Shown here in pieces: positions 1 to 10,818 of a stretch of 64,000 bases of DNA. Location of the stretch: the NCBI GenBank assembly GCA_016169945.1, contig JADLSH010000373.1, positions 1,426,001-1,490,000 on the forward strand, written 5' to 3'. The DNA is from Trachythela sp. YZ-2020 (lineage: Eukaryota; Cnidaria; Anthozoa; Malacalcyonacea; Clavulariidae). Below the pieces are notes generated by a model that did not search any database, was not told the origin of the DNA, and saw only the letters and a program-made list of their open reading frames with translations. The stretch's first letter is position 1. Each line of letters begins with the position of its first letter. The translations under genes and the position numbers were made by a program.

Positions 1-1400
1 CCCTATGTCACAACTTCTACTTAAATATGTGTCAGCAGTGCTGCAGCTGATCACTATTTGTGAAAACCCCATGTTAGCATTTATGGCAAATAAATCTTCT
101 TTCAACTTTTGTTCAGCAGTAAAATCATGGTTGGTATTAACCCTCGCTTCATACAACAATGATTTTACACCTGGTCTAGAACTAATATTGTCTAATTTTG
201 GGTTTTTTTCCATCTCAACATTCATTACAGGCTCAGGGGTAATATTGGATCCTCTCCCCTTTTTATGCCATTTTTGTAACTGTGAAGTACAAGCAACAGT
301 TGAAGTTTGATCGCCTTCTTGGCACAGGTCATTAGTTGTTTTGCAGGCACATAAAGAAAATTTACATAATTTAAACATTAATGCTAAGGTGTGATTGCAA
401 TACCCAACTTCTCCTGCTACACAAGAACATGTTGCAAATTCTCCTGATAAAATATTTAGTGCTACTTTGATATCATGTGGAGGATCATTTTTTCTGAAGC
501 TATGGGAGCACTTTGCCTTAAAATAGAAGCACTTCTGATCACTGATTGACTGGACGTCTTTTAGATATTCATCCTCCAAAAAAGTTGTGGCCTTTTTAAG
601 TCCTGTTGGCACAGAATGATTTTTACCAGCAAATCTTTTCCCTGATTTCGTAATATGTAAGTTCATTTCAGCTTGAGTAAACAAAGGCATCCTTTCCAAT
701 GAAATACCCCAGCCACCATCAGGCAATTTCACATCTTTGGTTGCATCAAAAGCATCAATCTCTACTGACACTCCTGTCTTGATTTTCTCTTTTCTTCTGG
801 TGTATATCTTGTTGGGATCTGGGTCAACAATACGTTTATCATAGCCACATTTAATATAGTCAAGCACTCTACAGAAATATTAAAATATCGACATAAGATT
901 ATGTTAAAAGCATTGACATTGTCACAGTTGCATAAAAGAGTATAAAATAATACCCATATCTGAAATAAGCCATCTTGTATCATTTTTAGCTGATGAAATC
1001 AGGATACATCAATAAAATTTGTGATTAATTTGTTGATTGAATGAATAGACGGGTAAACTTTGTTTACACATTTTGCCTGCCAAGGATATGCGCGAGCAAC
1101 TTATTTTGTATAGTCTAATTATGCAAGCATACATAATAAAACAACTCATGTGTGTTAAAGCTTTCAAAAAAGCATGTCAGCGCATATTCTTGGATGGCAA
1201 AGTATCCAATTATGTAAACAAGGTTTACCCATCTATTGAACGCGACAGCAAAATATGAAATTGACATACCTCTTTACTAATTCAGCTTTTGTTTTCAAAC
1301 CTTTGCCAACATCTCCGCGACACCGCAACCAAAAGCGAAGTTCTTCATTCTTCAATTGTTCGGGATTTAGACCAGCGAGCGAGGAACCTGGAATATTCAT
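1..1400 (-). CDS. SAP-SWIM-YqaJ-type protein, partial, two exons (ISL2EU second-protein family)
   Basis: The gene is read on the minus strand and leaves the window at the left edge. Exon 1 (1400 to 1270) starts with ATG and encodes 44 residues resembling a SAP DNA-binding motif (LRFWLRCRGD, then KAELVKR). An intron with GT at 1269 and AG at 870-869 follows, and exon 2 runs from 868 to base 1 without a stop. Exon 2 holds a SWIM zinc finger (CSCVAGEVGYCNH). The YqaJ nuclease part would lie outside the window. The intron is phase 2 after the last SAP residue, exactly as in the intact relative at 32250-34138, and both second exons begin with a similar stretch (here KRIVDPDPNK). The family is known as the second protein of ISL2EU-type DNA transposons, with a proposed nuclease or recombinase role. 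No lesion is visible, but only the N-terminal part can be seen. Confidence 0.7.
1033..1243. repeat. Imperfect inverted repeat (MITE-like) in the intron
   Basis: About 60 bases at 1033-1092 (including gacgggtaaactttgtttac and gccaaggatatgcgc) recur inverted and diverged at 1180-1243. The pair lies wholly inside the intron of the SAP-SWIM gene, so it probably arrived as a small foldback or MITE. I could not fix a target duplication. Confidence 0.5.
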
Positions 1401-2440
1401 GCATGAATTTCATGCAAATTTTTCGGTTTACCAGTTTCCTCAAATTTTCGCGCATTATGAAAGTCGGATATATGATATTTGTGATGTTAATCCCTTCTAC
1501 CACTGGGTAACGCTTCTGGTGGTGGAATTTTACATGTATACAATCAAGGCAAGTTTGTCGTTCCACCACTTTTTGGCCAAAATTGTAGCTGAAAGGCTGA
1601 ACGAATATGTTTCAATAATTACCATGTTTTCGAAATCGAGTATACGTAAACTGTACATAGTGTTCATTTCAGGCAATCCGGTTAGGACCACTGTCACCAC
1701 GTGCTGTTACTGACCTTTTCTAAGTTGTTTTTTTAGGCCCACTAGGTTATTAGTGTTCGCACTATTATGTGTCACCCTCTTAAAATAAAGTTTCTATCTA
1801 TCTATATATATTATATGTCAGTGGTGAGAACTGTCAAGCAAGGTATACAAAGCAATATCATTGCCATTGTGGTAAACATTGTGATATGCAATTTGCACGA
1901 ATGTATTGTATATGACATGTTACACCACAGCATTCAACTTCAAAAAATTCAAGTGTATATCAAAATTGGACAATACACCATTTTGGAGTATGCTGTACTA
2001 TACCTTTTTTGTAGTCAGCTAGGTAATGAAGATACTGAAAGAACATTTCAATAGTTATTTCATTACACTCGAATTCTTCAAAAACAATCACTTCCTTGAA
2101 CTGATCATCAGTCAAGATCTTCTTGTCTGCTGCCGGAAAGATGATCTCTAGCATGGAATTTTCAGATTCTCCCAGAAATTAGTGTAAGCCAACATCATTC
2201 GTGCCTGCATGTAATATAGAAAATCTAAATTCGCAACAGCATGCCTTTATCTATGACTATGTACAGAATACTGGGTTTGGTGGATAATCCAAGTGAGTAG
2301 ATATATACACAATTTAAGACCTAACCAGGAACGGTTGGGAAAAGTGCAACACTAGGACCGCAAACATGCGTCAACACAAACTAAATGGCGTTTGACCATT
2401 GATTGTGCAATAAACATTGCTGGACTTGTTGGACCACTGT
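1401..2440. other. Non-coding stretch with a LINE-like 3' tail
   Basis: An AATAAA-like signal followed by a TCTA repeat (taaagtttctatctatctat, about 1787-1808) looks like the 3' end of a plus-strand LINE or SINE; no coding part is left upstream. A minus-strand open frame at 2154-1960 (64 residues) has no recognisable domain and I do not call it a gene. Confidence 0.4.
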
Positions 2441-3280
2441 GTCGTCTTTAGTCTACATTTCAGATGCAGATGATAATCCAAAAATCAAACGCTTATAGCG
2501 CTTCAAGCCTTGAGGTGTTGAAAAGGTTGTCAGTCCGCACAAATCGGGGTGGAGCTCAATTTGGTGGTACCCCCAGCGTAGATCTAGCGTAGAAAAAACA
2601 GTTGCCCCGTTAAGTTAAGCGCTTGCACCGTCTCTTCCAATGTGGGAATAGGGTGTCATTCACGAATGACGGCTTCATTTGCTCGCCGCATATCGACATA
2701 AACATGCACTTCACCATTTGCCTTCGGGACTGCAACCAAGGGTGAAACCCAGGGGGTGGGTCCCTCAACTGACTCTATAATATCAAGCTCCTCGAGCTCT
2801 CTAAGTTTATTGTCAACGACTTTGCGGATGTGAAAGGGTACTCGTCTGGGTGGCTGAGCAACTGGAGGGGTGTCTGAATTCACTTGTACCTTTAACTGGT
2901 AATCGATTAGCTTACCTACACCATTGAACACTTTTGGATATTTAGACAGAATGTTATCGATCTCGCTTTGCATTGTAACAGAGTTAAGAGTAGACCCAGA
3001 ATTTGGTCCCACTCTCAGTAAATCTAGAGCAATGGCGTTGATGTCCCAAGCAAGCAGCCAGAATTGGTGGTATTTACAACGATGATATTTACAACTTGTC
3101 TCGTAGTTAGAAAAATTGTAGGCAATAACTGTGGCTCACCTGAAATACTGGCACGAGCTGCAGCTATTGCCCCAGTTACCAAATTGCTGTCCTCAGACTC
3201 TTGATCTACTTGAGCTGCCTCGGACCTGGCTCTGGATTGTGGTTTATTTGAACTGTTCGCCATGTTTGTTAGAGACACTG
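2440..3280 (-). pseudogene. Ty3/Gypsy retrotransposon fragment (gag start, end of protease, N-terminal RT)
   Basis: Reading leftwards, the first part (about 3264 to 3100) starts MANSSNKPQSRARSEAAQ and looks like the start of a gag. It is followed directly by what looks like the end of a protease and its linker, so the middle of gag and most of the protease appear deleted. From 3012 to 2656 the frame encodes the N-terminal part of a Gypsy reverse transcriptase (PRRVPFHIRK, then TPWVSPLVAVPKANGEVH, then DMRRANEAVIRE). A TGA stop follows, and similarity continues to about 2460 in shifted frames, ending before the YxDD box. At least two frameshifts and one stop are present. No LTRs were identified. 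This is a dead fragment. Confidence 0.75.
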
Positions 3281-4149
3281 ATCTAATAATAGACTGGATA
3301 TAGCTTCTATACCTATGAAAAATGAAGCCAAAATCAATCGGCGCAAATCTACTTCCGGTTACCACTTTGCAGCAAAAACAATATGGAGTTGTATAGGGAA
3401 ATGAGTGTGCAAGGCTAGTTTTTAACTGAATTGCGAGGCATTTCCAAGCGCTGGACTAAACTGTTCGTCAAAACTCTCTGCCAAGTGGTCTTTCATGCTG
3501 GCATTTTTGCTAAACAAATGCTCTGGTTGGATAGAAACTCAAGTTGAATGGATTAAACGAAAGGTAAGCAATGTATAATAAGCGTTTGTCTTTCTCAATC
3601 AATCAAGCAAGAAAAAGTATAGCTTTATATCAAACGAGTATTTGTCGTAACAACTTATACGTCAAGTTAAATTTTTTGGATGAAGGGAAGTTGTAATTCA
3701 ATTAAATTCCCAAAGGTATAATAACGCGCAAGAGTGATTTCTAAAGGGGGCCTTTTTTGGGTCACCGTGTATGAATGGATTCGTTTCTAAAACACCTGTA
3801 TCATTCATATTATATAAAACTGATTCAAGTGTTTTTATGCAGATAAATAAATAAATAAACTTTATTCAAACAAAGTCCCAACATTGGTACATTGAATGCA
3901 TGGATGGTAAATAAAACATTACAATACCATTAACATAACAAATAAACACTATAATAATATATATATATATTAATATATAATATAAAAAGTATATCTTTCA
4001 AACCAACTGAAGCATATAAAAAGTTCTCATTGTGTCAAAACAATACTTAGCAGATAGCATAGAGTAAGGAATGAATAGAGAGACAGGTCCTTTGATCTTT
4101 TTGGGACCACCGACAGCGGCTTCCGGTTGACGGCGGCCATTAGTATGGC
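3281..4149. other. Non-coding stretch with an inverted LINE-like tail
   Basis: At 3842-3867 an (aaat)n run followed by ctttattcaa is the reverse complement of a LINE-type 3' end (AATAAAG plus a short tandem tail), so a truncated minus-strand LINE end is likely at about 3842-4080. A TA-rich run lies at 3955-3985. The bases at 3738-3757 (tttctaaagggggccttttt) resemble one end of the small MITE at 9484-9663. No gene seen. Confidence 0.35.
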
Positions 4150-6192
4150 CAGAAGATTTGCAAATTCGTATTAGAAAATATATGGGGAATTTGCATTATT
4201 TGCTACTAAATCGCGTTTTTTTTGCGTACAGAATGATGCGTTTGATCCCGGATCTAGAAAGGTGTACGTTTCAATCGGCTTATCCTTCCCTTTAGCTTTC
4301 ACCTTAACAGGAACAATCGCAAGCCCAACAACCGACATTCCGGCCCGGCCCCAGTGGAACTACAAATCGCACCGTTCTTAACTTCATTACCAGGGACATC
4401 AGGGAATATGTGAGGTTCTTCACCTTTCCTTTCGGTTGACCTGCTGCTTGCTTCTGCATTTTCCTTTTGAGATGCGGACTGTTGCTTCTTCACATGGAGA
4501 AAGGTACGGTACTGTACTGTGCTTACGCTTGATCTTACAATCTGTGATTTTCCAAAAGCTTTCTTGAGGGCAACTTTTCGCCAGATGACCAGACTGAAAG
4601 CAGTTGTCGCACAAACCTTTCGCTCGTACAAAGTTGAGCCTCTCAACGACTGACTTTCGCTTAAACATTTCACATCTGGACATCCAATGATTACCATTGC
4701 ACACCTGGCAAACGATTGGCTTGGGAAGCTTGTGATCAGAACCCTCCCATCGACGACTTGGATCATCACCAGGCCCTTGACCACAGGTAAAATACGAGGA
4801 GGGATTTCTTGATCGCTGAAACTTTGGGTTCTTATGCTCGAACTTTGGAACAATCTTTCCAAAGATTGTGTGATTAGCCACTCTTGCCTTTTTTTCAACA
4901 AAATTTGTAATATCCTCGATAGTGACTTCTCTCTTTTCCGTCTCGGTTATACCATCTGCAATGTCCCGCCATTTCTGTCGGAGGCCAAAAGGTAGATGCT
5001 CGATTATGCTTTGTAGTGAATCTGAATTTTCAATCTTATTGATGTAGCCGATTTCCCTTAAAGTGTTCTTGCAGCTTGTAAGCAACACCGAATACCGTTG
5101 CAAGGCAGGTCCGTCTTCTGCTTTAATAGGAGGGGCGTCTATCACTCGTCTGATGCATGCGACAGCAATCTTATTTTGCCCATATCTAGACTTGAGTAAT
5201 TGTCGAGCCGTCTTATAACCTTTGTCTGCTGGCATGGTTAAACATGGCGTTTTCACCGCTCGTTTTTGTCTCAATCAAACTTTCGAAAGCTCTCTCGAAG
5301 TTGCAATAATCAATTTGATCTCCGGAGAACATAGGCATTTGAGGCTGAGGTAGAGTTAAGCCAGTGTTTGGTTTCGTTGATGAATGAGTAATTCCTTAAC
5401 TTGCTCAGTCTGCTGTTGTTGTATGTTCACTATTTGTCTAACCACTTGCCAATAACTGCTTATGGTCTTGAGAAATGACATTGGTTTCATTGTGAAATGA
5501 ATTGTTGCCTTCTGGCTGATGGGATTTCGGTAAAGAGGTATGTTCGCCTTTTGGTTGATGGGATTTCGATACAGAGGTATATTCACCTTCTGGTTGACAG
5601 GATTTCGATACAGAGGTGTATTCACCTTCTGGTTGATGGGATTTCGATACAGAGGTATATTCACCTTCTGGTTGGGATTTCGATACAGAGGTATACTCAC
5701 CTTCTGGTTGATGGGATTTCGGTACAAAGGTATATTCACCTTCTGGTTGATGGGATTTCGATACAGAGGTGTATTCACCTTCTGTTTGATGAGATTTCGG
5801 TACAAAGGTATATTCACCTTCTGCTTCGAGATATTCACCTTCTGCTTCGAGATATTCACGTTCTTCAGCCGCAGCCTTAGCAATCTCGGTTTCTAACAAT
5901 AATTCTTCTCTTTGCTGTTCTAAACAGAGCTTAGCTTCTATCGATCAGTTTCGAGTTTAGTCTCGAGTAAAAGCTCTTCTCTTTGAAGAGCTTGTCGTTG
6001 TTTTAACTTAGCTATTTCAGCTGACAATGCTGCTTTCTTTGCTGACACACACACTTTGGCAGCACTTGTAAAAGAACTTGACTTCGAAGCTCTTGAATTG
6101 ACAGAGCCTTTTGATAATTTAGTAGATTTTGATCTAATTGACGAAACGTTACTTACCGAATCTTCGGGGCACAATTTTGGTAAAATTACCAA
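4150..6192 (-). pseudogene. BEL/Pao retrotransposon gag and start of protease, decayed
   Basis: The N-terminal part (6192 to 5940) is a Ser/Lys-rich segment leading into a coiled coil, usual for BEL/Pao gag. It continues through a glutamate-rich stretch into a 13-residue tandem repeat (5850-5509) and then the conserved capsid-like region (about 5380-4900; LPFGLRQKWRDIADG). Two zinc-binding segments follow (CQVCNGNHWMSRC, then CDNCFQSGHLAKSC). The similarity ends near 4160 with a retropepsin-like site (FLDPGS). The reading frame changes several times (near 5438, 5280 and 4420), so the gene is dead. RT, RNase H and integrase are missing, so the element is truncated after the protease start. Confidence 0.8.
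5509..5850 (-). repeat. 39-bp minisatellite inside the BEL gag frame
   Basis: About eight units of 39 bp (one unit is 36 bp) encode 13-residue repeats of the form EGEYTSVSKSHQP, with variants EGEYTFVPKSHQP and KGEHTSLPKSHQP. Because the unit lengths are multiples of three, the gag frame is kept through the array. The other reading frames are open as well, so overlapping open frames on both strands here are by-products of the repeat. Confidence 0.9.
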
Positions 6193-6453
6193 GGCGTTAC
6201 AGTTCCTTTAGCATACAATCTAGCACATTTCAACTGGCGAATACTTGACATTTGAACTTGCGAATGAATATCTGAGGCGGCGCTTGACAATACTAATCTC
6301 ACTTGGGTTCATTATTCTTCGATAAAAACACAACCACAGACATTGAAACTCAACACTCCAATAGTAAAAATACTGGACTCGTAGTCGTTTAACAGTCGAT
6401 AGATGATCCAGACGTAATCTTTGAACTAATGTAGACTCAATCCGAACACACAC

Positions 6454-6729
6454 TGTCACTGATACATCAATATAAATTCCGTCTTTATTTCTGAACAACA
6501 TATCGATACTCAATAGTGCGGTTCAACTAACAAAATAATAACATGACAATCTATTTTACATACACTCTATAAAGAAAACATATTACTAAAATATACCAAA
6601 AAATACGAAGTTAAAACAACACTTACAGATTGTTTACGTCCACCGAGTAGCTCAAGAATACAAAACGAAAGTAAACTAACATATATTTATAAATGTCAAT
6701 TTTCTGTGGGCGTGACCCACTAAGTTACA
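6454..6729 (-). repeat. Candidate 5' LTR of the decayed BEL/Pao element
   Basis: Just upstream of the gag on the minus strand, a segment begins TGTAACTTAGTGGGTC and ends CAGTGACA. It holds a TATA-like box (ttataaatata) and, further on, cagaaataaagacgg as a possible poly(A) signal. Length and TG...CA ends suit a BEL LTR. There is no second copy in the window to prove it, so the boundaries are tentative. Confidence 0.35.
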
Positions 6730-6830
6730 TAATATCCAATTTGGAGCTTACATAGACCTTTCAAGACTTTTCCTCAAGACAATCTCACAACAACCGCGAC
6801 ATAAAGGTCTTGCAAGACCTTTTTCAGACT

Positions 6831-6925
6831 TTTTAAGATCTAACAAGACGCCTGCTGAGGCGTTCACACTGGCCTTGCCCATCTGGACGGTCAGGGTTTA
6901 GGGGCACCTGGGGCGGTGTAACATT
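6831..6925. repeat. Terminal-repeat remnant flanking the Harbinger element
   Basis: The sequence caagacgcctgctgaggcg followed by ttcacactgg (about 6844-6873) recurs inverted at about 50753-50782 with few differences. It carries a short palindrome (acgcctgctgaggcgt). It is probably the end of a dispersed MITE into which, or next to which, the Harbinger element inserted. Confidence 0.5.
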
Positions 6926-7128
6926 AGAGAGTTTGGGAATCGCAACGTGAACGCGACGGCAACGTCCGCGCTAAACGTTTTTGGAGTGGGGCGAGTCCGT
7001 GAAAATACATCCACCGTCCCGCCGAAATTTGAGTTTGGGAAATGCAAAATATAATACTATGGCGGTAAACATCACTCGTATGGCAAGCAGAGACAAAATA
7101 CTGGATATTTTGTTAATTTTGCACAATA

Positions 7129-8268
7129 ATGGCCATCTTTCTGGACGAGGAGTTAAGAAGAAACGATTTCGCCCAGTCTAATTTTCCATACAAAATATAC
7201 CCTCCTTTCAATTGGGAAAATTATGACGAAAATACATGCCAAAACGAACTACGGTTTGAAAGGGGCTGATATTCCACGACTCAAACGCTGTTTAGGAATC
7301 CCAGACGAAGTCCAGTTTTACAAAGGAAGCTACTGCCAGGGTCTGGAAGCGCTTTGTATACTTTTAAAGAGACTGGCCTATCCCTGTTGTTACTGCGATA
7401 TGGTTCCGAGATTTGGACGATCTGTGCCAGATCTTTGGATCTGTGCCAGATCTTTGTAAAATAACCCACCTGGTGCTTAGCCACATATATGACAGACATT
7501 CATATTTACTTCAGCGATGGGATACTCCGTTCTTAAGTCAAGAGTTGCTACAAAGTTATGCCAATGTCATTCACGCTAAAGGTGCCCCTTTGAAAAATTG
7601 TTTTGGCTTCGTAGACGGTATGGTTGTCCAATATGCAGACCCGGAAAACATCAAAAGGTTGTGTATAATGGCCACAAGAGAGTTCACAGCATAAAATTCC
7701 AAAGTGTCGTAATACCGAACGGTCTCATAGCGAACCTTACTGGTCCATGGGGTAATTTATTTTTACGATAAATGAATTGCCGATTTTCGACTCTTTAGGA
7801 GAATATTTTGAAACACACATGCGAATTTCTATTTTTAAGAGAATTTTCTTTACAGAAGGAAGAAAACACGATGCCGGTATGCTTGGAGAGTCTGGTTTAA
7901 TTAGAGATCTTGAAAGAGTTGCCTATTCTCCAACTGGTGAAGCGCTGTGTATCTACGGAGACCCAGCGTATCCACTGAGGGTTCACTTACAAGCACCATT
8001 TCGAGATGCAAACCTCACAGACAAAATGAAAGCATACAATAAAGCTATGAGCTCTGTTCGTGTCTCCGTGGAATGGCTTTTTGGAGAAATTGTGAAGTAC
8101 TTCAAGTTTGCGGATTTTAAAACGAGGTCTTTTACTTCGTTTAAGTCCTATTGGAAAGATATATATTGTTGTGGACTTTTGCAGAATGCCCACGCATGCT
8201 TATATGGCAACATCGTGTCAGATTATTTTCAACTTCAGCCACCAACTATTGAAGAATACTTACAATAA
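7129..8268 (+). pseudogene. PIF/Harbinger transposase (HARBI1-like, DDE_Tnp_4), frameshifted
   Basis: Exon 1 starts at ATG 7129 and runs to 7751; a 104-bp intron (GT 7752, AG 7855) follows; exon 2 runs from 7856 to a TAA at 8266-8268. The splice gives the expected tryptophan-glutamate join before GRKHDAGML. DDE motifs are visible: FGFVDG (first Asp), IYGDPAYP (second Asp) and SVEWLFGEI (Glu). Three lesions break exon 1: an extra G in a GGGG run near 7259-7262, a 19-bp tandem duplication at 7427-7464 (gatctgtgccagatctttg twice), and a shift just after FGFVDG near 7620. Exon 2 is intact. In this superfamily the transposase works with the Myb-like protein encoded at 12426-11612. Confidence 0.88.
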
Positions 8269-8500
8269 TAAAATTAAATGCAGCAACTTTTATATTGTAT
8301 ATTTTAAAGGCCCGGTTTAGACGGCGAACTTTTACAGCTGTGCCAATAGACGCGTTGTCAAAAATGTTGATCAATTCATTTGCTAACGTCGAGCAATTCA
8401 TTTGATCAATTCCGTAATATTTTTAGGAAGTTCCTCAAAAAGTTCACAACTTCCTGTTCAAATAAGCCAATTTAAATCTAGTCTTACATAATGATGTAAA

Positions 8501-10063
8501 ATGACTGACCAATCACGACAAAGCATTAAATTATTTTCGCAAATTAATAGAATAAAAATAGCAATTACTGCTTCGCGTACTCGTGGTGTTGTGCCGTTTC
8601 TTTCAGACAAACAGGCTTTTAAACAGCATCGTTCAAAAATGTCAGTCAAAGACTGGCTGTCCGATTTAGACTCAGGTTTAGCTATTTACGCGTCATTTTT
8701 AAACGATCTTGGTTTTACTTCAGTTAAGATGTTAAAGTTCCTAAAATTGAAAGACCTCCAAAAAATGCTGTGTATTGTGCCTGCACCGCACAGGCGTATG
8801 ATTTTAAACGCAGTGTTAAAACTGCAAACGCCGGATTCATTCATCTGATGCAGACAAATTGGTCGCCACAGGGCAATCAACGTCGACAGATAATTCCCGA
8901 ATGCCAGGTAAGGAAACAACCGACTCTACTCCATGAAAATTATTTTGTCTCCTTGTTTCCATGAGAACCTAGTATCTACCGAATTATTACTGTATTCAAA
9001 AAGGTCCCAATTTGTTTTAATACAATAAGCCGTTTGAATTAAAGGTTTTTCACACTTGATTGAAAGTTTTGTAGTTACAAATTGTGCAATTTTGAGTGTA
9101 TTATTATGAGTTGTAATTATTTTTTCAAGATACTGTTCAACAAATAATCTTAAAAGACAAAATGGAACTTGAAGCAGATCTTATAAGACAAAAAAATGAG
9201 TTGGCGGAGTTTACAAGTTCGCCTGTCGGATTGATGCCACTTGTTTTACTTTTACCTGGTTGTAAAATGATGGCTATCACATGCACAAACTGTCATCACC
9301 GAGGGCACAGAAAGGATGGGAACAAAAATGGCGCACATTGTCAATATGAACCTTGCGTTGGGTTTCATTATTGTGGTCAGGAAAAGCTCCATCCAGAATT
9401 TAAAGTTCAAAAACGCCAGGTATTTTCTAGAAGTGAATCTAAAATTAAGCTACCGTGTAGGCAATAGCATAGTTTCTACACTACAGGGTGTATAAAAAAA
9501 AAGGAGACCTTTAGAAATTATCCTATTGACTTTTAATTAACTTCTCCGTGCATAAAATTAGATTCAATTGTTTTTACGCACCCATGGGTTCAGTATAGTA
9601 CTCAGGCATTCAAATTATAACAATATGGTGAATTTCTAAAGGTCTCCTTTTTTATACACCCTGCAGTGCAATTTGAAAATTACAAGATCGAAGGACGACT
9701 AATTACGCTAAAATAATGGAACAAAACATTAACATGAGGATAGTCCTTTAACATGTAGTTTGTGCAAATAATAACATGTTTGAAGAATATAAAACAGGCA
9801 TTATGCGTATACCAGATCTCATCCATAAAGGATTATTACATACAGTTACTACATTATTGCTTTTTTATATTGTAGAAAGAAAAGGATATTAAAAACCTAG
9901 AAGGAAAAGTTAGAGAAAAAGAAGAAGAACTATGTCAGTTGCAGGAATTCAATAAAAAATCCGCCACAAATTTTATAAGAAATGTCCGGCCAAGACTTCA
10001 ACGGCTATTTCCCGACTTGTATAAGGGAAAGGATGGAAATCAGAGATTACTGAGAGATGTCAG
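8501..10063 (+). pseudogene. Gene with SAM-like domain, Cys/His zinc finger and coiled coil (three exons seen)
   Basis: Exon A (8501-8907) starts inside the left TIR and encodes a SAM-like helix bundle (about residues 48-110; VKDWLSDLDSGLAIYASFL, FLKLKDLQKM). Its last part needs one frame change near 8845 to reach the donor CAG/GTAAGG at 8907. Exon B (9130-9419, acceptor TTTTCAAG) encodes CTNCHHRGHRKDGNKNG and further Cys/His pairs (QYEPCVGFHYCG), and ends at CAG/GTATTT. Exon C (9876-10063, acceptor TATTGTAG) is a Lys/Glu-rich coiled coil followed by FIRNVRPRLQRLFPDLY. Exon phases agree at both junctions. The rest appears cut off by the Tc1-like sequence from about 10065. I cannot name the family; the position inside long TIRs suggests it is the element's own gene (inference). 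Confidence 0.6.
9484..9663. mobile_element. 180-bp MITE, mariner-like ends
   Basis: Ends are inverted repeats of about 35 bases: cagggtgtataaaaaaaaag gagacctttagaaatt at 9484 and its reverse complement ending at 9663. A TA precedes the left end; the right flank no longer shows it. It lies in the intron between exons B and C of the SAM gene. Confidence 0.75.
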
Positions 10064-10064
10064 G

Positions 10065-10603
10065 TTTTTAAAAATAGCCTCATCCATGAAATGGATATTT
10101 CTAGCATGAAAATTGGAAATTGTTTCTAAATATTGCAATTGTTTTTCCTGTGCTGCATCTGTCAGTGACTCTTCTGGTATTATTGTCAAACGCTTTCTTG
10201 TAAAACCAAGCTCGTTTCTAAGAACGTGTGATATTGTCTGCCGAGAAGGAACTGAATTTATATCGCACACACCAATATCTAAAAGTTTGGCCTTGATTTC
10301 TCGTCCATACGTACTGGGTTTTTGTGTTTTCATATATTCTATGTGTTGTAATACATTATCAGTTATTTTATAATGTGCCCTTCCAACGTGTAATTTGGGA
10401 ATCCAATGATCCCGTCTCTTCGTACATGGATATTATGCCTCTAATACCCTGTGTAGTAATTTGCAGATCTTTGCTAATTGCTGATACAGAAACTCCTTGA
10501 GTATATACGCTTGAGTATATACATTTATAATACGCTGCCTCATGGGTTTGGGGATTGATTTGCCATTTTGAAAGCTCCCTCCAAGCTGATTTTGTTTAAA
10601 CAT
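10065..10603 (-). pseudogene. Tc1/mariner-type transposase with a Pax-like paired domain, truncated
   Basis: Read leftwards from ATG at 10603. The first helix-turn-helix part starts NQLGGSFQNGKSIPKPMRQR and matches the PAI half of the paired domain of Pax proteins and some Tc1-like transposases. The second part (about 10320-10190) has PSTYGREIKAKLLDIGVCD then VPSRQTISHVLRNEL, the pattern of the RED half. The catalytic region starts with NIHFMDEA (first Asp of the DDE/D triad) and is then cut at about 10065. A 14-bp tandem duplication (cttgagtatatacg, about 10496-10523) shifts the frame in the first part, and a second shift or stop lies near 10375. Established knowledge: paired domains are thought to derive from such transposases. 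Confidence 0.75.
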
Positions 10604-10818
10604 TATTTTCGTAAATACATTTCAAAATTTCAATGTTTACACAATAAACCGTTCACCGTTGGCCTGATCATAAGATTTTGAGATTTTGACGCGGGAAATA
10701 TGTATATATCGGAACGGTTTATGTTTAAACTATGTTTAAACATAAACCGTTCCGATATACATATTTCCCGCGTCAAAATTGTAAACATTGAAATTTTGAA
10801 ATGTATTTACGAAAATAA
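10599..10818. repeat. 220-bp palindrome at the start of the Tc1-like gene
   Basis: The outer arms (10599-10638 and 10778-10818; attattttcgtaaatacatt and its complement) and inner arms (tgacgcgggaaatatgtata and its inverted partner) meet near a tatgtttaaacata core at about 10733. An unpaired insert lies in the left arm (10640-10685). It may be two transposon ends joined head to head. It abuts the right TIR of the larger element. Confidence 0.75.

Noticed and set aside
5509..5850. Possible CRISPR-like array
   Set aside because: Units are contiguous 39-bp repeats without unique spacers, inside a retrotransposon gag of a eukaryote.
5438..5899. Several overlapping long open frames on both strands
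   Set aside because: They are by-products of the 39-bp gag minisatellite, whose unit is open in most frames.
7223..7459. Separate small genes in the Harbinger left half
   Set aside because: They are pieces of one transposase split by an extra base and a 19-bp duplication.
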